DNA of 64,000 bases from Pratylenchus scribneri (lineage: Eukaryota > Nematoda > Chromadorea > Rhabditida > Pratylenchidae), in assembly GCA_030063045.1 (NCBI GenBank), contig JAQSEB010000034.1:2108001-2172000 (forward strand), written 5' to 3'. The translations under genes and the position numbers were made by a program. This document shows positions 1-11,990 of the stretch, piece after piece. Positions within the stretch are counted from its first letter, which is position 1, and every line of letters starts with the position of its first letter. Below the pieces are notes generated by a model. It was not told where the DNA came from, made no database searches, and saw only the letters and a list, made by a program, of their open reading frames with translations.

Positions 1-242
1 TTCAATTCATCTTCCATCATGGTCAATTTAGTTGGAAAAATGCAAATTCTAGACAGATTTTATTCTAAAATTTTAAATCGGTTCAAAAACTCTAAATTTT
101 ATTTGGCCATAACTTAAGTTTTCGATTTGAAATTGAAATCTAAATAAAACCGGCTCTAAGAATTGCAATACTAGATACTTATACTGAGATGAGATCGGCT
201 GAAAAAAAGTGATTGATTATTGATTAATTAATTCAAATTTAG

Positions 243-3200
243 GATGGGCAAATGCCTTCCAGCAGACATGGCGATGGAATGTTGAACAATTTACCAGCAC
301 AGCAACAAAAAACGCCGCAAACGATGAAAAATACAAAAAAGAATTACACTCCCAGAACGCAGAGAATGAAGACGTAAATTTTAACATTTTATGTTCTTGA
401 TGATTTGGTTATTTTTAAAGTCCGGTACTTCCTGTCTTCCAATTGGATGGCCCAAATCCTGCATTGATTATTGGCGCTGGCGAGGGACCCACAGTCCGGC
501 AACATTTACAGCAGCAACAGGCGGCCAAAAAACAAAAATTGCAACAAGAAATGATGCTAAAACGGTTAATAAAGAAGGATGGGGAATTGGCAATGAGTGG
601 CGGCGGCACCAATGGGGACAGGGACAATAACCATAAAAGGTAATAGTCGAATGACAATTTTCGCAAAAAATTTTAGTCCAATGGTAGGATCCTTCAATTT
701 TAAAAAAATTGATCTCTGGTTCGAACCCACTAATGGGAAAATATTTTTTTCGAGCTTGATAATAATTTTTTATGCATTTTTACACAATATGCTATATGTT
801 TATAGACGAAATACAATTATTCGACCTAAAATAAGTTAAAATGGCTAGTTTTACTGATAATTTTGCATATCAATTAATAATTTTTATTAAGGAATCACGT
901 GGAAAGTGCGCCTCCTTCTGTGACCGCCGCAGCCAGCATGATGATGGATGGTGGACAAATAACAAATTCAACATTTGGTGGATTCCAATTGAACGAATGG
1001 TCATCATCCGGTGGCAGTCAACATTTACAGCGGATCAACATTGGACCAATTCATCATCAATTGTGCAAAGCTGAATCGTTGTCACCGCCAAAGCGGAATT
1101 CTGCCACCGGAACAAATCGTTCTCGAAATGGAGGCGGCGGCCAAGGGCCAAAAAGAACGGGTCAAATGCATTCGGCAGCAGCCAGCAGCTCTGAAGCATT
1201 GGCCAGCACAATTGCGTAAGTTCCAAAATTTGAATAAAGAAAATTTACCAATTGCTGAATAAATTTTCAATAAATTATTCGGTAAATTAAATATTTCCGA
1301 TATAATTTGAAATATTTTCTGTTAGTTCCGTCGCTTCTGGCGGTGGCAGTTTGGAAGAGTTTGAGAAGCTTTCCGCACAGGGATCATCGTCCCCATCATC
1401 TTCCATGCTCTCAAATTCTTCCTTGACTACTGTCCATCCCGGACCCTCGTCCGGACCCTCGTCTTCTACTACAGAGCTAAATTTTAGTCCCACCATTTCT
1501 TCTGCGCCGAAAAGACGTAAAACTGCCGCCACCATTCCAACACAAAGCACCCAAAAAATGAGTCCAAAAGTGATGACAACAACAACGACCGGCACTCCAA
1601 CTCGGCAAATTGACTCGGCAATAGCCACCAGTGATGCACCAACAATTATTGAGAAAATGAAAGATTCAACAACAATATCCCTTCTACAAAATGCTCAACA
1701 ATATCAAACAGAACAGGTTATTTTGTGAGGGACATATTTGTTTGGTGGTCAACCCAAAATACCAATACCAAAAAGCAAAAATAATTCTAAAGCGCCTAAA
1801 ATCTTTAGGAAGAACAATTCAGACTTAATAAGTTTAAAGTCGGATAGGTCTCGGGGCTATGTTTTAGGTTAGATTTAAGACCTTTCACTTATTCCCTTGG
1901 GATTTCCCAGTTTTGGTGTGAATCATTGTCATATTAATTTTTGTTGTTGCAGATCTCTCCCACCAAACCACCTCACCAACAACAACAATGTCGCATTCAT
2001 GTACAAAATCCACCACAACATGGCGATTTCCCATTGACTGGCACCAAAATCCAAGTGGTTCATATGCAACCGAGTCCAACCGCTGCATCGGCTGGCGGTA
2101 TTCCTTCACCTCAAACGGTACGCATATTTTTATTAAATTTTGTAAATTAAAAATGAAACAAAAAGGAATGCTCTCCTCGGTCATTTATGTTGGGAAGCAG
2201 GCAACAATCTCCATTTACGGCGGCGGTGAATAATGCAGTGGAAATGATGGCATCGCCAGATTCAACAATTCCGTTGGCCAGAAATGCAGGATTGATGTCC
2301 CCATACCATGCTGAACCACCTCAACCACCACAACGACAATTTTTGGCACCACCAACACCGGGAACGCCAATGTCCTCGGATATGGCCACGGCAACGCCTC
2401 CCATTCAATGTTTGCCCGGTCAAAGTCCAAGCGACTTTCAACATCCAAATGTAAATTTTAAATTATTTTTGGTTTATTTTGTATAAAATAATTCACACCT
2501 CTTCAGACCATCGTAAATCGTCAACAACAACAATTTTGTGGTGGAGGAGGACAAATGGCAAAATATTCATCATCACGGCATCAACAACATTTGCAACAAT
2601 CATCGTCTTCGTCCAGCCAAAACAGTCCCCTGTATCAAAATAAACAGGAAATGTTGGGTGGTCCTTCCCAATCGCCTCACCAATATGCATCGATGGCGGC
2701 GCCTCCACCTCCGCCCACTCCAATGGCTGCTCCATCTCCGCAACAACAACAACAAATGTTCCGATTCCATCATCAACAATCTCCGCTTGACGGGATGCAA
2801 ATGCAACCATCGCAAACTCCGCCACAACATCATCCAGCAATGGCCTATCAGCAGGCAATGATGCAACAACAATCACCGCAAAATCAACAACATTATCCAC
2901 AACAACAGCAGCAAATGTTTATGTATAGAGGAGTAATGCCGCCTGCTGATCAACAACAAATGGGCACAACTCCACCACAACATTCGCCAATGGTAAATAA
3001 TTATAATTAATTCATATTAAAAGAAATTATATCTGTTCGTCGTCTAGAGAACAGTAGAATATATAAAGTGACAAATACAACCGAAAAAAAACTAACTTCC
3101 CCCGCACGGATTCGAACCCGAGACCTAAGTTTGCAAAATCGGAGGGTGTTCTCCTCCGCACCACGAAAATTTATCTCTAAACAGACAAAGTTATATTATA

Positions 3201-5304
3201 AGTCCTAACCTAAATGAGTATTTTTTCATCAAGAAAGTTTTTATTAGTTAATCAAATTTTCCCATTTATAAATCAAATTTAATGATAATATTTTTTGCAG
3301 TTTTCTCCGCATCATCCGCATGCACCACAACCAATACCGCCGCAACAACAATGCAACATTCAAGGAGGGCGTCCATCTGGCGCATATATGTCCACACCTC
3401 CACATCATCATCATTCGCCCCATCTCCAACAATTGCTTCATCAGCAACAGAATTCACCGCTTCTTCCATCCTATCATTCTGGCGGCACTTTTACCACCAC
3501 CGACCCTTCGCCTGGACCTCCTCTGGACCAAATTCTGCATAATTCTGCCTGCCAAACACCACTCCAAGCTGGCCCTTCTCATCAGCCACCACCAACCATC
3601 GCCCATCATCCAAGGGCCCAATTGAGTCGAGCCCAGCTGTTGAGTCGTCATTCTCGGGAATTGGAATGCGAAACATACGCGGTGAAGCTATACCATCTGC
3701 AAAGGACAATCAAGGCTTTGGTCTACAAAAATGGGGCATTGGGCGATGAATTGGCCAGATTGAATCAACGAATCCATGTGGTGACGGAGGAGCGAAAGTT
3801 TGCACCAAAACATATTTTTTTAATCATATTTTTTGAAGGATATTGGCCAAACGACTTCAACATCATGAGCGAAATCGAATTCGCCGCATTCAAACACACT
3901 TCAGGAAGGCGGCCGCTGCCGCCGCAGCTGCCATAAAGGAAGAAGAAGAAACATTTGAAGAACCAATTGCCGGCACCAGTGCCAGTTTTTTAAGGCGGAA
4001 ATAAAGACGGAAATTAACTCTTCAAGTGGTTCCATTTACGATGGAGATGGACACAATGAAACCGTTGGAATGAAAGAAAAGGCCGATATTGTGAAGAAAA
4101 AATGTGAGGATGAAGGTGGAGGAGGAGGAATGGAGACAAATGTTACCGAATTGGAAGGTTATTTGATTTCGGGAATATATTTTTAAAATAATTCCTTCAA
4201 TTTTTTAGTAAATTGCCAACAAAATATGTCAATGAATGAAATTGCTTCTTCTTCTTCAAATCCTTCTCCAAACATTCCTGCCACTCATTTGCCTCCACAA
4301 ATTCAATTGAAAATTGGAACGACTTTCGAAATGGAACAGAATTGCAACAATAACAAATTTTTGCCAAACAATTTGATGATTAGTCCACAATCGGATCGAT
4401 CGGAAAATAGCAGCGGCAGTGGTGGAATTAATGGAGGCGGCCATCATGAGATTGGCCCAAGGATGGCATTACGGTCGAGGACGACCAGCAGCAATTCGAC
4501 CAGGACTTGCCGAGAACTTTCCATTTCACCCGCAGAGCAATTGATGCTGAGTAAGGCTTCGAAAGGGCAACACCATGAACAGAGGTTATTACAAATTAGA
4601 ATTAAAAATTCAAAATTGAAAAATCCTAATTAAATCAGAATAATAATTATTTCCGGAATAAAAATCAGAATTTTCCAGTTTTTATTTTTTGCTTAATTAT
4701 TGCAATTTTAAGATCATCAATTCGGAAATCCGCAAGGCGAAGAGAACAACAAATGGAAATTAGTCCAGCCGTGGATCAGAAAAATATTGTTGGAAATAAT
4801 TTGGCAAATTGGGATGGAGGAGAAGGACAGCAAGCGGAAATGGATGAAGAAGATGGCCCAGATGAATCCGGTACAAATTGAATTAAATATTAATTAAATT
4901 AATCGATATTTTTTAGACAATGAAAGACCCCACTCGAGAGCAAAACAACGTTCACAAATGTTCAACTCAATGGTAAAATAAAAATGATGGAAATATTCCA
5001 ATAAATTCCAAAATAAAAATAGCATAAACAAGAACAATCCATGGAGTTGGCTGCATCCAAACAACCATTGTTGAGGCCATCACCATCAACAACAATGATG
5101 ACCACAAGAAGACAATCAATGGCCATCCAACAAATTCCATCGGACAATCAACCGCAAATGAATTGCATTGGGCCACACCGTCATTTGGCCGCATCATCAA
5201 TTTCACCGGGTAGCGGCGAACAACACCAAAATCGACGAAGAACAACCACACCAAACACCACAGCGGCCGCAGCAACGATTGTTGGATCGCAAAGGAGGAG
5301 TTAA
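243..5304 (+). CDS. Q-rich nuclear-type protein with INO80E/TBRG1-like coiled coil (5' partial)
   Basis: Spliced model: 243-373, 421-639, 892-1215, 1326-1716, 1953-2117, about 2166-2450, 2507-2992, 3301-3797, 3839-4157, 4209-4584, 4713-4870, 4917-4972, 5023-5304. Acceptor AG at 241-242 implies more exons upstream of the window. About 1229 residues are visible. Most is low-complexity Gln, Pro, Ser, His and Met. The only recognisable fold is a coiled coil in the 3301-3797 and 3839 exons, from ETYAVKLYHLQRTIKAL through KNGALGDELARLN to EERKILAKRL. Its spacing resembles the coiled-coil segment shared by INO80E and TBRG1. A basic alanine-rich tail and a sumoylation-like AEIKTE follow, then a basic C-terminus. 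I infer a chromatin or transcription cofactor; the exact orthologue is unproven. The frame breaks once at a T run (3986-3991); one extra T restores the phase of all later exons. The 2166 exon boundary is uncertain. Confidence 0.62.
676..838 (+). repeat. tRNA-derived SINE-like copy in intron
   Basis: An A-box-like segment (AGTCCAATGGTAGGATCC, from about 675) precedes a B box GGTTCGAACCC at 718-728. A shared tail of about 100 bases follows, ending with TATAGACGAAATACAATTATT. The same B box and tail recur at 20293, 27250 and 59353, and inverted at 3108. It lies in the intron 640-891. Confidence 0.6.
3030..3180 (-). repeat. tRNA-derived SINE-like copy (minus orientation) in intron
   Basis: Read on the minus strand it has GGTCTCGGGTTCGAATCC (B box near 3108-3120), preceded by a GGAGGAG...TTTGCAAA block also found in the 59236 copy. 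It is followed by the tail ending TTCTCTAGACGACGAA. It lies in the intron 2993-3300. Confidence 0.6.
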
Positions 5305-6214
5305 TATTTCCATAATTTGAAGAATTCGCTAGACTCATTGGACATACACAAAGCTCTTTCATATTCTAGTCCCACACAAATCGATGCTTGCTCCTTTTTT
5401 TTTGTAATAAGATCATTCATTTCCCTTCCAATTCCAACCCAGTTTTGAACATATATATAAAAATACTCTTTCCACTTTTGATCCATCATATTTTGTTTTT
5501 TTTTATCCCCGAAATTGTATTCGCCGCACATTTTTATTTCAAAATTTCAATCACTTCTTAAAAGCCAATCCTCCTATATTTCCCGCACAAAAAATATGTA
5601 AAAAATGATCAATATTATTTCAGCACTTTTTTATATTATTATATATCCTCCAATCCAAAACCCGTCAAAACAAAACAAAAAAAAACCAACAAATCAGCTT
5701 ATATGATCCTCAAACTCAAATGCGTCTCAGCATCCAGGTTCTCATTTATTCATCCATCAATCAACACAAATTTCTCTTCCACATTATTTTTGTATTTTCC
5801 ACGAAAATATTTCAACAAACTTGAATAAAAAATTGATTTAAAAAATCGTATTTTTTTATTGTGAATTTTTCCCAAATAAGAAAAGTAAATTATGGGTTTG
5901 GCATGGGGAAATGATGTAAAATCATTAAATAAGTGTGGGGAAATTACACAAAATGGTTTGAGACTGAAAATGAAACAGATTAACAATTTTGGTATTAGTG
6001 TCCAAAAAAATCTTGTTTATAAACGTCTTTTTTGTATTATATTGTATTATTTTAATCATGGGTTTAATTTATCCAAATAAATATATTAAAATTGAAATGG
6101 AAAATATGGGTTTGGTGTGGAGGAAATTGGCGAGAAAATCATAAATAAATGGGGGAAATTGTACAAAACTATGATGCTGGGGATTAGGGTCAATAATCGT
6201 CCGAAATGGCCATC
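5305..6214. other. Convergent 3' flank; diverged partial copy of the next gene's last exon
   Basis: This is the space between two converging genes. No gene is supported. 5885-6010 resembles 6100-6260, the terminal part of the warthog-like last exon: both share GTTTGG.G, GGGGAAATT.ACAAAA and a TTTTGGTAT..GTGTCCAAAA block. It looks like an old local duplication of the gene end. The remainder is AT-rich with runs of T and A. Confidence 0.45.
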
Positions 6215-9200
6215 TCAATCTGCGATCAACGATTTTGGTATCAAAGTGTCCAAAATTGTGGTCAAAAAATGCACTCCGGTTGGCAATTCTCCACTCCCAT
6301 TCAATTGGTCTTCGCTGTCTTTTTCGCCTTCTTCCCTTTTCTGTAACCAGGGCAAATTTAGTTTTTGTGGCCATTTGTTGGCAAGCAGCCAATGCAGAGA
6401 ACGCCACCAGCGGAAGAATGTCTGTTGGAGTGTTTGTGCGGCAAAATTTGAATGGCAACTGGCCAAAACTCCATTCACCACCAAATTGCCATTTGCAGTC
6501 AATGGGGCATAAATGCCGTCCTCTTCAATCTAAATTAATGAATGAATGGGTGGGAATTATTAGGACACAAAAATCGTACCTCTTCAATTTTGCTAATTTT
6601 TGTGCTGACCAATCTTGTCCTTCTCCTCCTCTCTTTTTCCTCCAATTTGTCCCCATCCCCTTCATTTTGGTTGTCTACGGCATAAAGGCATTGGCCAGGT
6701 TCCAGGTCCTTGGCCCGGATCAATCGTGGTTGGCCGCATCCAGCCCAGACCAAATGGAAGTCGGTCAGCTTGAGTTGATTGCCTGATTCGGTATGGACAA
6801 AACGGAATTTGGCATGCTCCGTGGGGCGTCGATGCAGGAACATTAGGACGGGCGAATAGGAAATCTATATGAATTGAATTACATTCAAAAAGAGGAATTT
6901 ATATACGATACCAATGATTCCTCCACGGACAGCACCAAATCGCCTACTCGCAATTCATCCATCCGAATTTGGCCTCTGGCCGTTTGCACCATTTGATCGG
7001 CGCTGAAACATTGGACGGCTGCAAATGCTCCATTCAAGCCGGTAGCTGCTGCTCCCTTAATTCATTCATTTATTCATAGTCCCCATTAAATCCCTGATTT
7101 TCCATACATTTCCGCCACTTGCGCCACTTTGTCCTTGGGCAGCAGATTGTCCATATTGTTGGTACCATTGGTTGTATTCTTGCCTGTAGGCCTCTTGTTC
7201 GGCGGCATTCGCCTGTGCCTCGATGCATCCACATTCCGAGGGACAATTGCAAACGGAAGGACACGTGGGACAGGAGGAGCCCGAACATGGTTCAGGAAGA
7301 CTGGGGAATGAATGGAATTGGTGGAGAATGGAATTAAAGGGCCACCTGGAGCATTGACATGAGGAACAGGAACAAGAGCCACAGGCCAATTGGATGCTTT
7401 GCTGAAATATGGATGGAAATTTGACAATGTTGGGAGAAAGGGCTCTGCTGGAATGTTTGCCAAAGTTATATATTCTTGTTCATATTTTCCTTTGGATAAT
7501 TTTATTTGTTGATTATTTCCGGAGGGCAGATTAATTATTTGGATATTTTTAAATTGGAGGAATCAGACGGAATTAGAATGTTTGGAAATAGGCGGGATTA
7601 TTTTTATTGCCAAAGGGCCTTCAGTTCATCTTATGGAAGCTTCGGTTAATAAATCTTTGCCAAATATAGTGGTTAATTTAGTGAAAGAAAACATATGAGA
7701 TTGACATTTGGGTGTTTAAAATTTTATGAGATCGAAAAGTACCATTTCCCGTAATCTTGGGACCAGCACCAGGGATTTGGATTTAAGTTTATTAAAGTAG
7801 AGTCAGGACTGTCATTGGGATTTGCTTAATAAGTGACTTTTAGCCTAATTCTGGAAATGTTAAGTCTAAAAGTAATCTCTGCTAGATTGACTTGAAAAAT
7901 GTCATATTTCGTCATTCGATTCCAAATCAACGTACCGGTGCCCCACAATTGCCGGAGGCGCAACCACCTCCTCCACCACAACCACCGCCTCCTCCTCCAG
8001 CCCCACATCCACCTCCTCCACCTCCGTAGGTGACCACAGAGGCGGCTTGTGCCGGTGGTGCAGCTGCTGGGCAACTGCCACCATTCCCACCACCACCACA
8101 TCCTCCTCCACTGATTGGCAACAAATTTGGTGGTGCCGGAATGTATGGATTTGGTGGAGCCGGGGCCACAAAGGAACTCTGTTAAATTGAAAGCAATTAA
8201 TTAAAAGGCACATTTCCCCTTTCCTTTGCCTGTTGAGGAAGTGGTGCCGGCACAATAATGGCCCCACTTGTTTGTTGCTGTTGCTGATCCCTTTGCGGAA
8301 TCAAGGTCACAAAATTTTCGGCTGTTTCAGCTGCTGTAGCCGCCTGTTCTGCTGTCTGAAATCCCTTCATTTTCAACGGATATCACTCGCCATTTCCAAC
8401 CTCAGATGGCACGACCACCGTTCCCGCTCCTGCTTCCTGCGAAATTTCAGGCCCTCCCATTCCCATTTCTTGCTCCACAACCGATTGGTATTCTTCATCG
8501 CTGTTCGTCTTCAAATTTCAAGCATTTTTTTTGTTGATTCTCCCCTCACTCACCCGAATTGGGATTTGTGTGTCGGGTTGTTGTCCGGCTCCATCCGAAT
8601 ATTGCCTTGGTTTATTGTACACCGCCATCATTTCCTTACTATTTCCACCATTTCCGATGCCCATTTTGCCACCAACACCAACATTTTGGCCGCGACCATC
8701 TGCCAAATGTCGTTGATGAATTGAGGAGGTCAAAATGCTGGGAAAACGATAAAATGGCATTTCAAAATTTGCACATGAAAATGCCTAACCGATTCCCCGT
8801 CATCTTTTCGCCCTTTTGCGCTTCGGCTGTGTTGATGCTCGCCGGCCTTGTCCTCCGCCTTCCACCGCCAATTCGTCTCAATCGGCTCCAAGGAGTTCGA
8901 CGTCGATGCAGAAGCCAAACCGGAATTCCATTTCCATCGGATGCTCCCTCCTCCTCCTCATAGTCCGCATCGGAAATGCGCTAATAAATGGCAAGTTGTA
9001 CAGCTTAATCCCCTTATTTTAGGGAGTTTGCTGAACTTTTTGTTTTACTGTCTGGGATTGGACTTGAGCTAGGCTATAGGGAAATTTTGAGACAAAAAAG
9101 CGGCAGAGTTTGGCACCAAAAAAGATTTATCAAAGAATTTTTGAATATGATTCCCATTTTGGCAATCTTCTTCTCCTACCTGTTGTTGGCTAATAAGCCA

Positions 9201-11990
9201 TGGCCTATACGGCCTTCGCCGTCCATAAATTGCAGTAGTCCTTTGTTGTTCGCCTCTCATTATCCCCATTTCCTCATTGCTTCCATTCCTCATTTGTTGT
9301 TGTTGCCTTTCCCTACTGCTTTTTCCCATTGAATTGAGGGAGGAGGATACCGTCCTCTCCGGCTGTCCATCCACCATTTGTTCTGCCAAAACGGCGGCTG
9401 TCCCAATTTTTTTCATTTGAGGAGGATTTTCGAGGAGGATGTCGCCGTCTAAACATAAATTTAATTGAATTGGCCCATGGCCTGATAAATTCACCTGTTG
9501 ATGGCCATTAATCGTTGCTCCCTTTGTTTTTGAATGGCAACCGCTTTGCGCACGAGAGAATAGGGCAAATATTGCCTGGAGGTGTTCATCAGGGGAGGGT
9601 TCGCACCGGCTTCACTCGAACGGGCACCGGCGGCATAGAGTCGACCGAATTTGGAAAGGCGATTTGAGGAGGATGGCGAAGTGGGACGGGGCGGAATTGC
9701 CGGCACTGGGGCCAAGCATAGGGCCCGATGGACGGACAGAACGTAAAGAACCCTGTGGAAAGAAAAGCAACAATTTTGAAATTAAAACAAATTTCCCTAT
9801 AATAAATGCAATGAACGAAGATTTTTGGTGTCGATATTACAAAAATGTTAAATTATAAAATGCAAAAAATGAAGGATAATAGGAAAGAGGAATTAGTTTG
9901 ATTTGATGAGAGAAATTCTGATTTGTTCCACCTGTTTTGCGCAAAATTACAATTGATTTTATTTCACCTATTGAAAGGAAAAAATTCGTTGCTTTTAATT
10001 TTAATCCGCCTGTTTTGTTTATAATTCCGCCTGTTTTTAATAATTCCGCCTGTTTTGTTTAAATTCCGCCTGTTTTGTTTATAATTCCGCCTGTTTTTAA
10101 TAATTCCGCCTGTTTTGTTTAAATTCCGCCTGTTTTTAATAATTCCGCCTGTTTTGTTTAAATTCCGCCTGTTTTTAATAATTCCGCCTGTTTTGTTTAA
10201 ATTCCGCCTGTTTTTAATAATTCCGCCTATTTTTAATAATTCCGCCTGCCGCTTGTTTTAAATCCGCCTTTTTTCCTTCCAATTCTTGATTTCTAACTTA
10301 TGATTTTATTTCTGATTTTTCATCCCTTTCATTTTAGTGTAATAAATAATTCAACAGTTTTGTATATATTTTTGGTATATCACAACAAATTTGCACTTTT
10401 GCGTTAATGGAAACATTCATTGTTTCATTCCTTACTGATTTTCCGCAGTCACATTTTTTCGAATCTCTTTGATCAGATCGAAGGCAACCTTTTATGGAGA
10501 AATTTATGTTTTGATGGATTGGATTTATCAACCATTTCTCCATTGTGCAGCACCGGGCCACCATCGAAATGTTCGCCCTGGCCGAGTACAACTCTTTTCA
10601 ATGGCGCTGCCCATTGTGCCAATGCATTCACCGTGCAACATTGCATAAAAAGTGAAATATGCGTTCCATTGTTCACCTGGAATGAAGAACATTGCAATAT
10701 TTGGATTGTTTTCTGCATGACCCTTCCCATTCTTATTCGAAACAATAGGACTTTTGAGTGCCACCATTTCACTTAGACCATTCTTGTCTTTGACCAGCTC
10801 ATCAATAAGGAAGCAACCAATATGAGGAGGCGTGTCAAGGCCGATGCCTAAGGGCTTCTCCTCTCCTATACATCCTACTGTACCCCCACTTTTCGCCTAA
10901 TCAGCCCGTCACCCTATCAATTAAATATTGCCCCAATCTGCCTTTTTAAACTAGCCCTTTTCCCCCCTATATGTTCACTTTTCGATTCCCTTTCCGCACA
11001 CGTTGACACGACAATTATTTTATCATCCCCTACCAAGCTACCAACTTCATTTATGGCCCCAGTCCATTCATTCGGCATATCGCACACAATGTCACTGAAT
11101 GTTGCACTGCAACGCTGAAAAGTTAAAACATTTAAATTGGACCATTTTTCAATAAAGAAGTGCCCCAAGTCCCAACTCCCAACCACGGCTGTTGGCATTA
11201 TTTTTGTGGTCATCATTGATGAATCCTGTTGGAGCATTGTTGTGGATCGTTTCGCCCGTCTCCATTCCTCTTCCCCTTCTTCTGCTGCCTTCGTTGCAAA
11301 TTCCTCTTCCTTTGATCCACCAAATCTCATTTTGCCGGTTGTTATTGTGGATTCCAACTGTTTTTGACTGCTTAAAATCGTCGAAGAAGGTGACAAAGTT
11401 GTGTTGATGAATGCGGGGAGCACTGATGAATGCGTTGAGAAGGCCATCGAGGATGTGGAGGAGGAAGAATCCTCGGGGAAAAGTTCGCAAATGGGCAATT
11501 GACAAAACAATTCTGAATAGTTGCCATATTTTATTCCATTCCCTTCCCCGTTTTTTATGGGAAATATTTAATTTTTCAAAAAAAAATTGAACGGTTCAAT
11601 GGTTTATCCTACAACCTATCCATAATAAACCTTATATCCAATTGATAAATCTCGTCAAGACGCATCACATTTTTTTTCCTTGGATTAAACCAATTCTAAC
11701 TAGTTTTGAACGAACCAAAAACAAAAAATAGTAAACTGTTTAATGCCCATTAATTATATTTTTTTTACTCATTTGCCATATTAAATAGTATCTCTTTTTG
11801 TACCCGGTCTTCCCTCCATGTCAATGTTCACGGAAGAAGGGACTGCCCCAATTTGGCATCCACTCATTTCACCACTTCCCAAAGCATGGATTTGGGCTGC
11901 TGCTCCTTTTTTCATTGCGTAGAAAAGGGCAAAGAATACGGTGGCCAATAAAATGAATGAGGATGGGCCCCAAGGCGGTGGTCGAAACAT
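6215..11990 (-). CDS. Warthog-like hedgehog-related protein (Wart + Hog/Hint)
   Basis: Seventeen exons on the minus strand: 11804-11990, 11187-11512, 11034-11114, 10533-10676, 10436-10488, 9495-9752, 9180-9448, 8790-8980, 8554-8737, 8401-8508, 8230-8355, 7936-8178, 7346-7401, 7108-7300, 6912-7055, 6580-6864, 6215-6529; about 1053 residues. The first exon encodes a hydrophobic secretory leader. The Wart domain is spread over exons 1-6: CQLPICELF, then SATFSDIVCDMPNEWTGAI, FMQCCTVNAL, FDLIKEIRKNV and RALCLAP. A long linker has a Gly/Cys-rich block (7936-8178) and a second Cys-rich block. From about residue 807 comes the autoprocessing Hint module, with nucleophile in QCFSADQMVQT, LKLTDFHLVW, and the end VNGVLASC. 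In this family Hint cleaves off the secreted N-part; the molecule is thought to act in cuticle or epidermis. Phases close only if one base is removed from the T7 run 9407-9413. The intron after 8230 uses a GC donor. Confidence 0.85.
9998..10272 (+). repeat. Satellite array 1 (ATTCCGCCTGTTTT, 19-20 base unit)
   Basis: About 14 units alternate between a TTTTTAAT ending and a TTTTGTTTA ending, with degenerate units at both ends. It lies in the intron between the 9495-9752 and 10436-10488 exons of the warthog-like gene, so it is transcribed as the AACAGGCGGAATT strand. Confidence 0.95.
10795..10985. repeat. Dispersed repeat, copy 1
   Basis: The phrases CATCCTACTGTACCCCACTTT, CCCGTCA.CC.ATCAA and AATATTGCCCCAATCTGCCT recur in the same order at 38455-38590. 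This copy is in a warthog-like intron. It has no terminal repeats or reading frame that I can see. Confidence 0.55.
11575..11750. repeat. Dispersed GGTTTAAACC-type repeat, copy 1
   Basis: It shares blocks with copies at 21290-21490, 53660-53960 and 63560-63950: CAATGGTTTAT, ATTGATA, CGTCAAGACGCAT, ATTAAACCAATTCTAACT. It lies in the first warthog-like intron. Confidence 0.5.

Noticed and set aside
9998..10272. CRISPR array
   Set aside because: The repeat has no distinct spacers, and the host is eukaryotic; this is a satellite.
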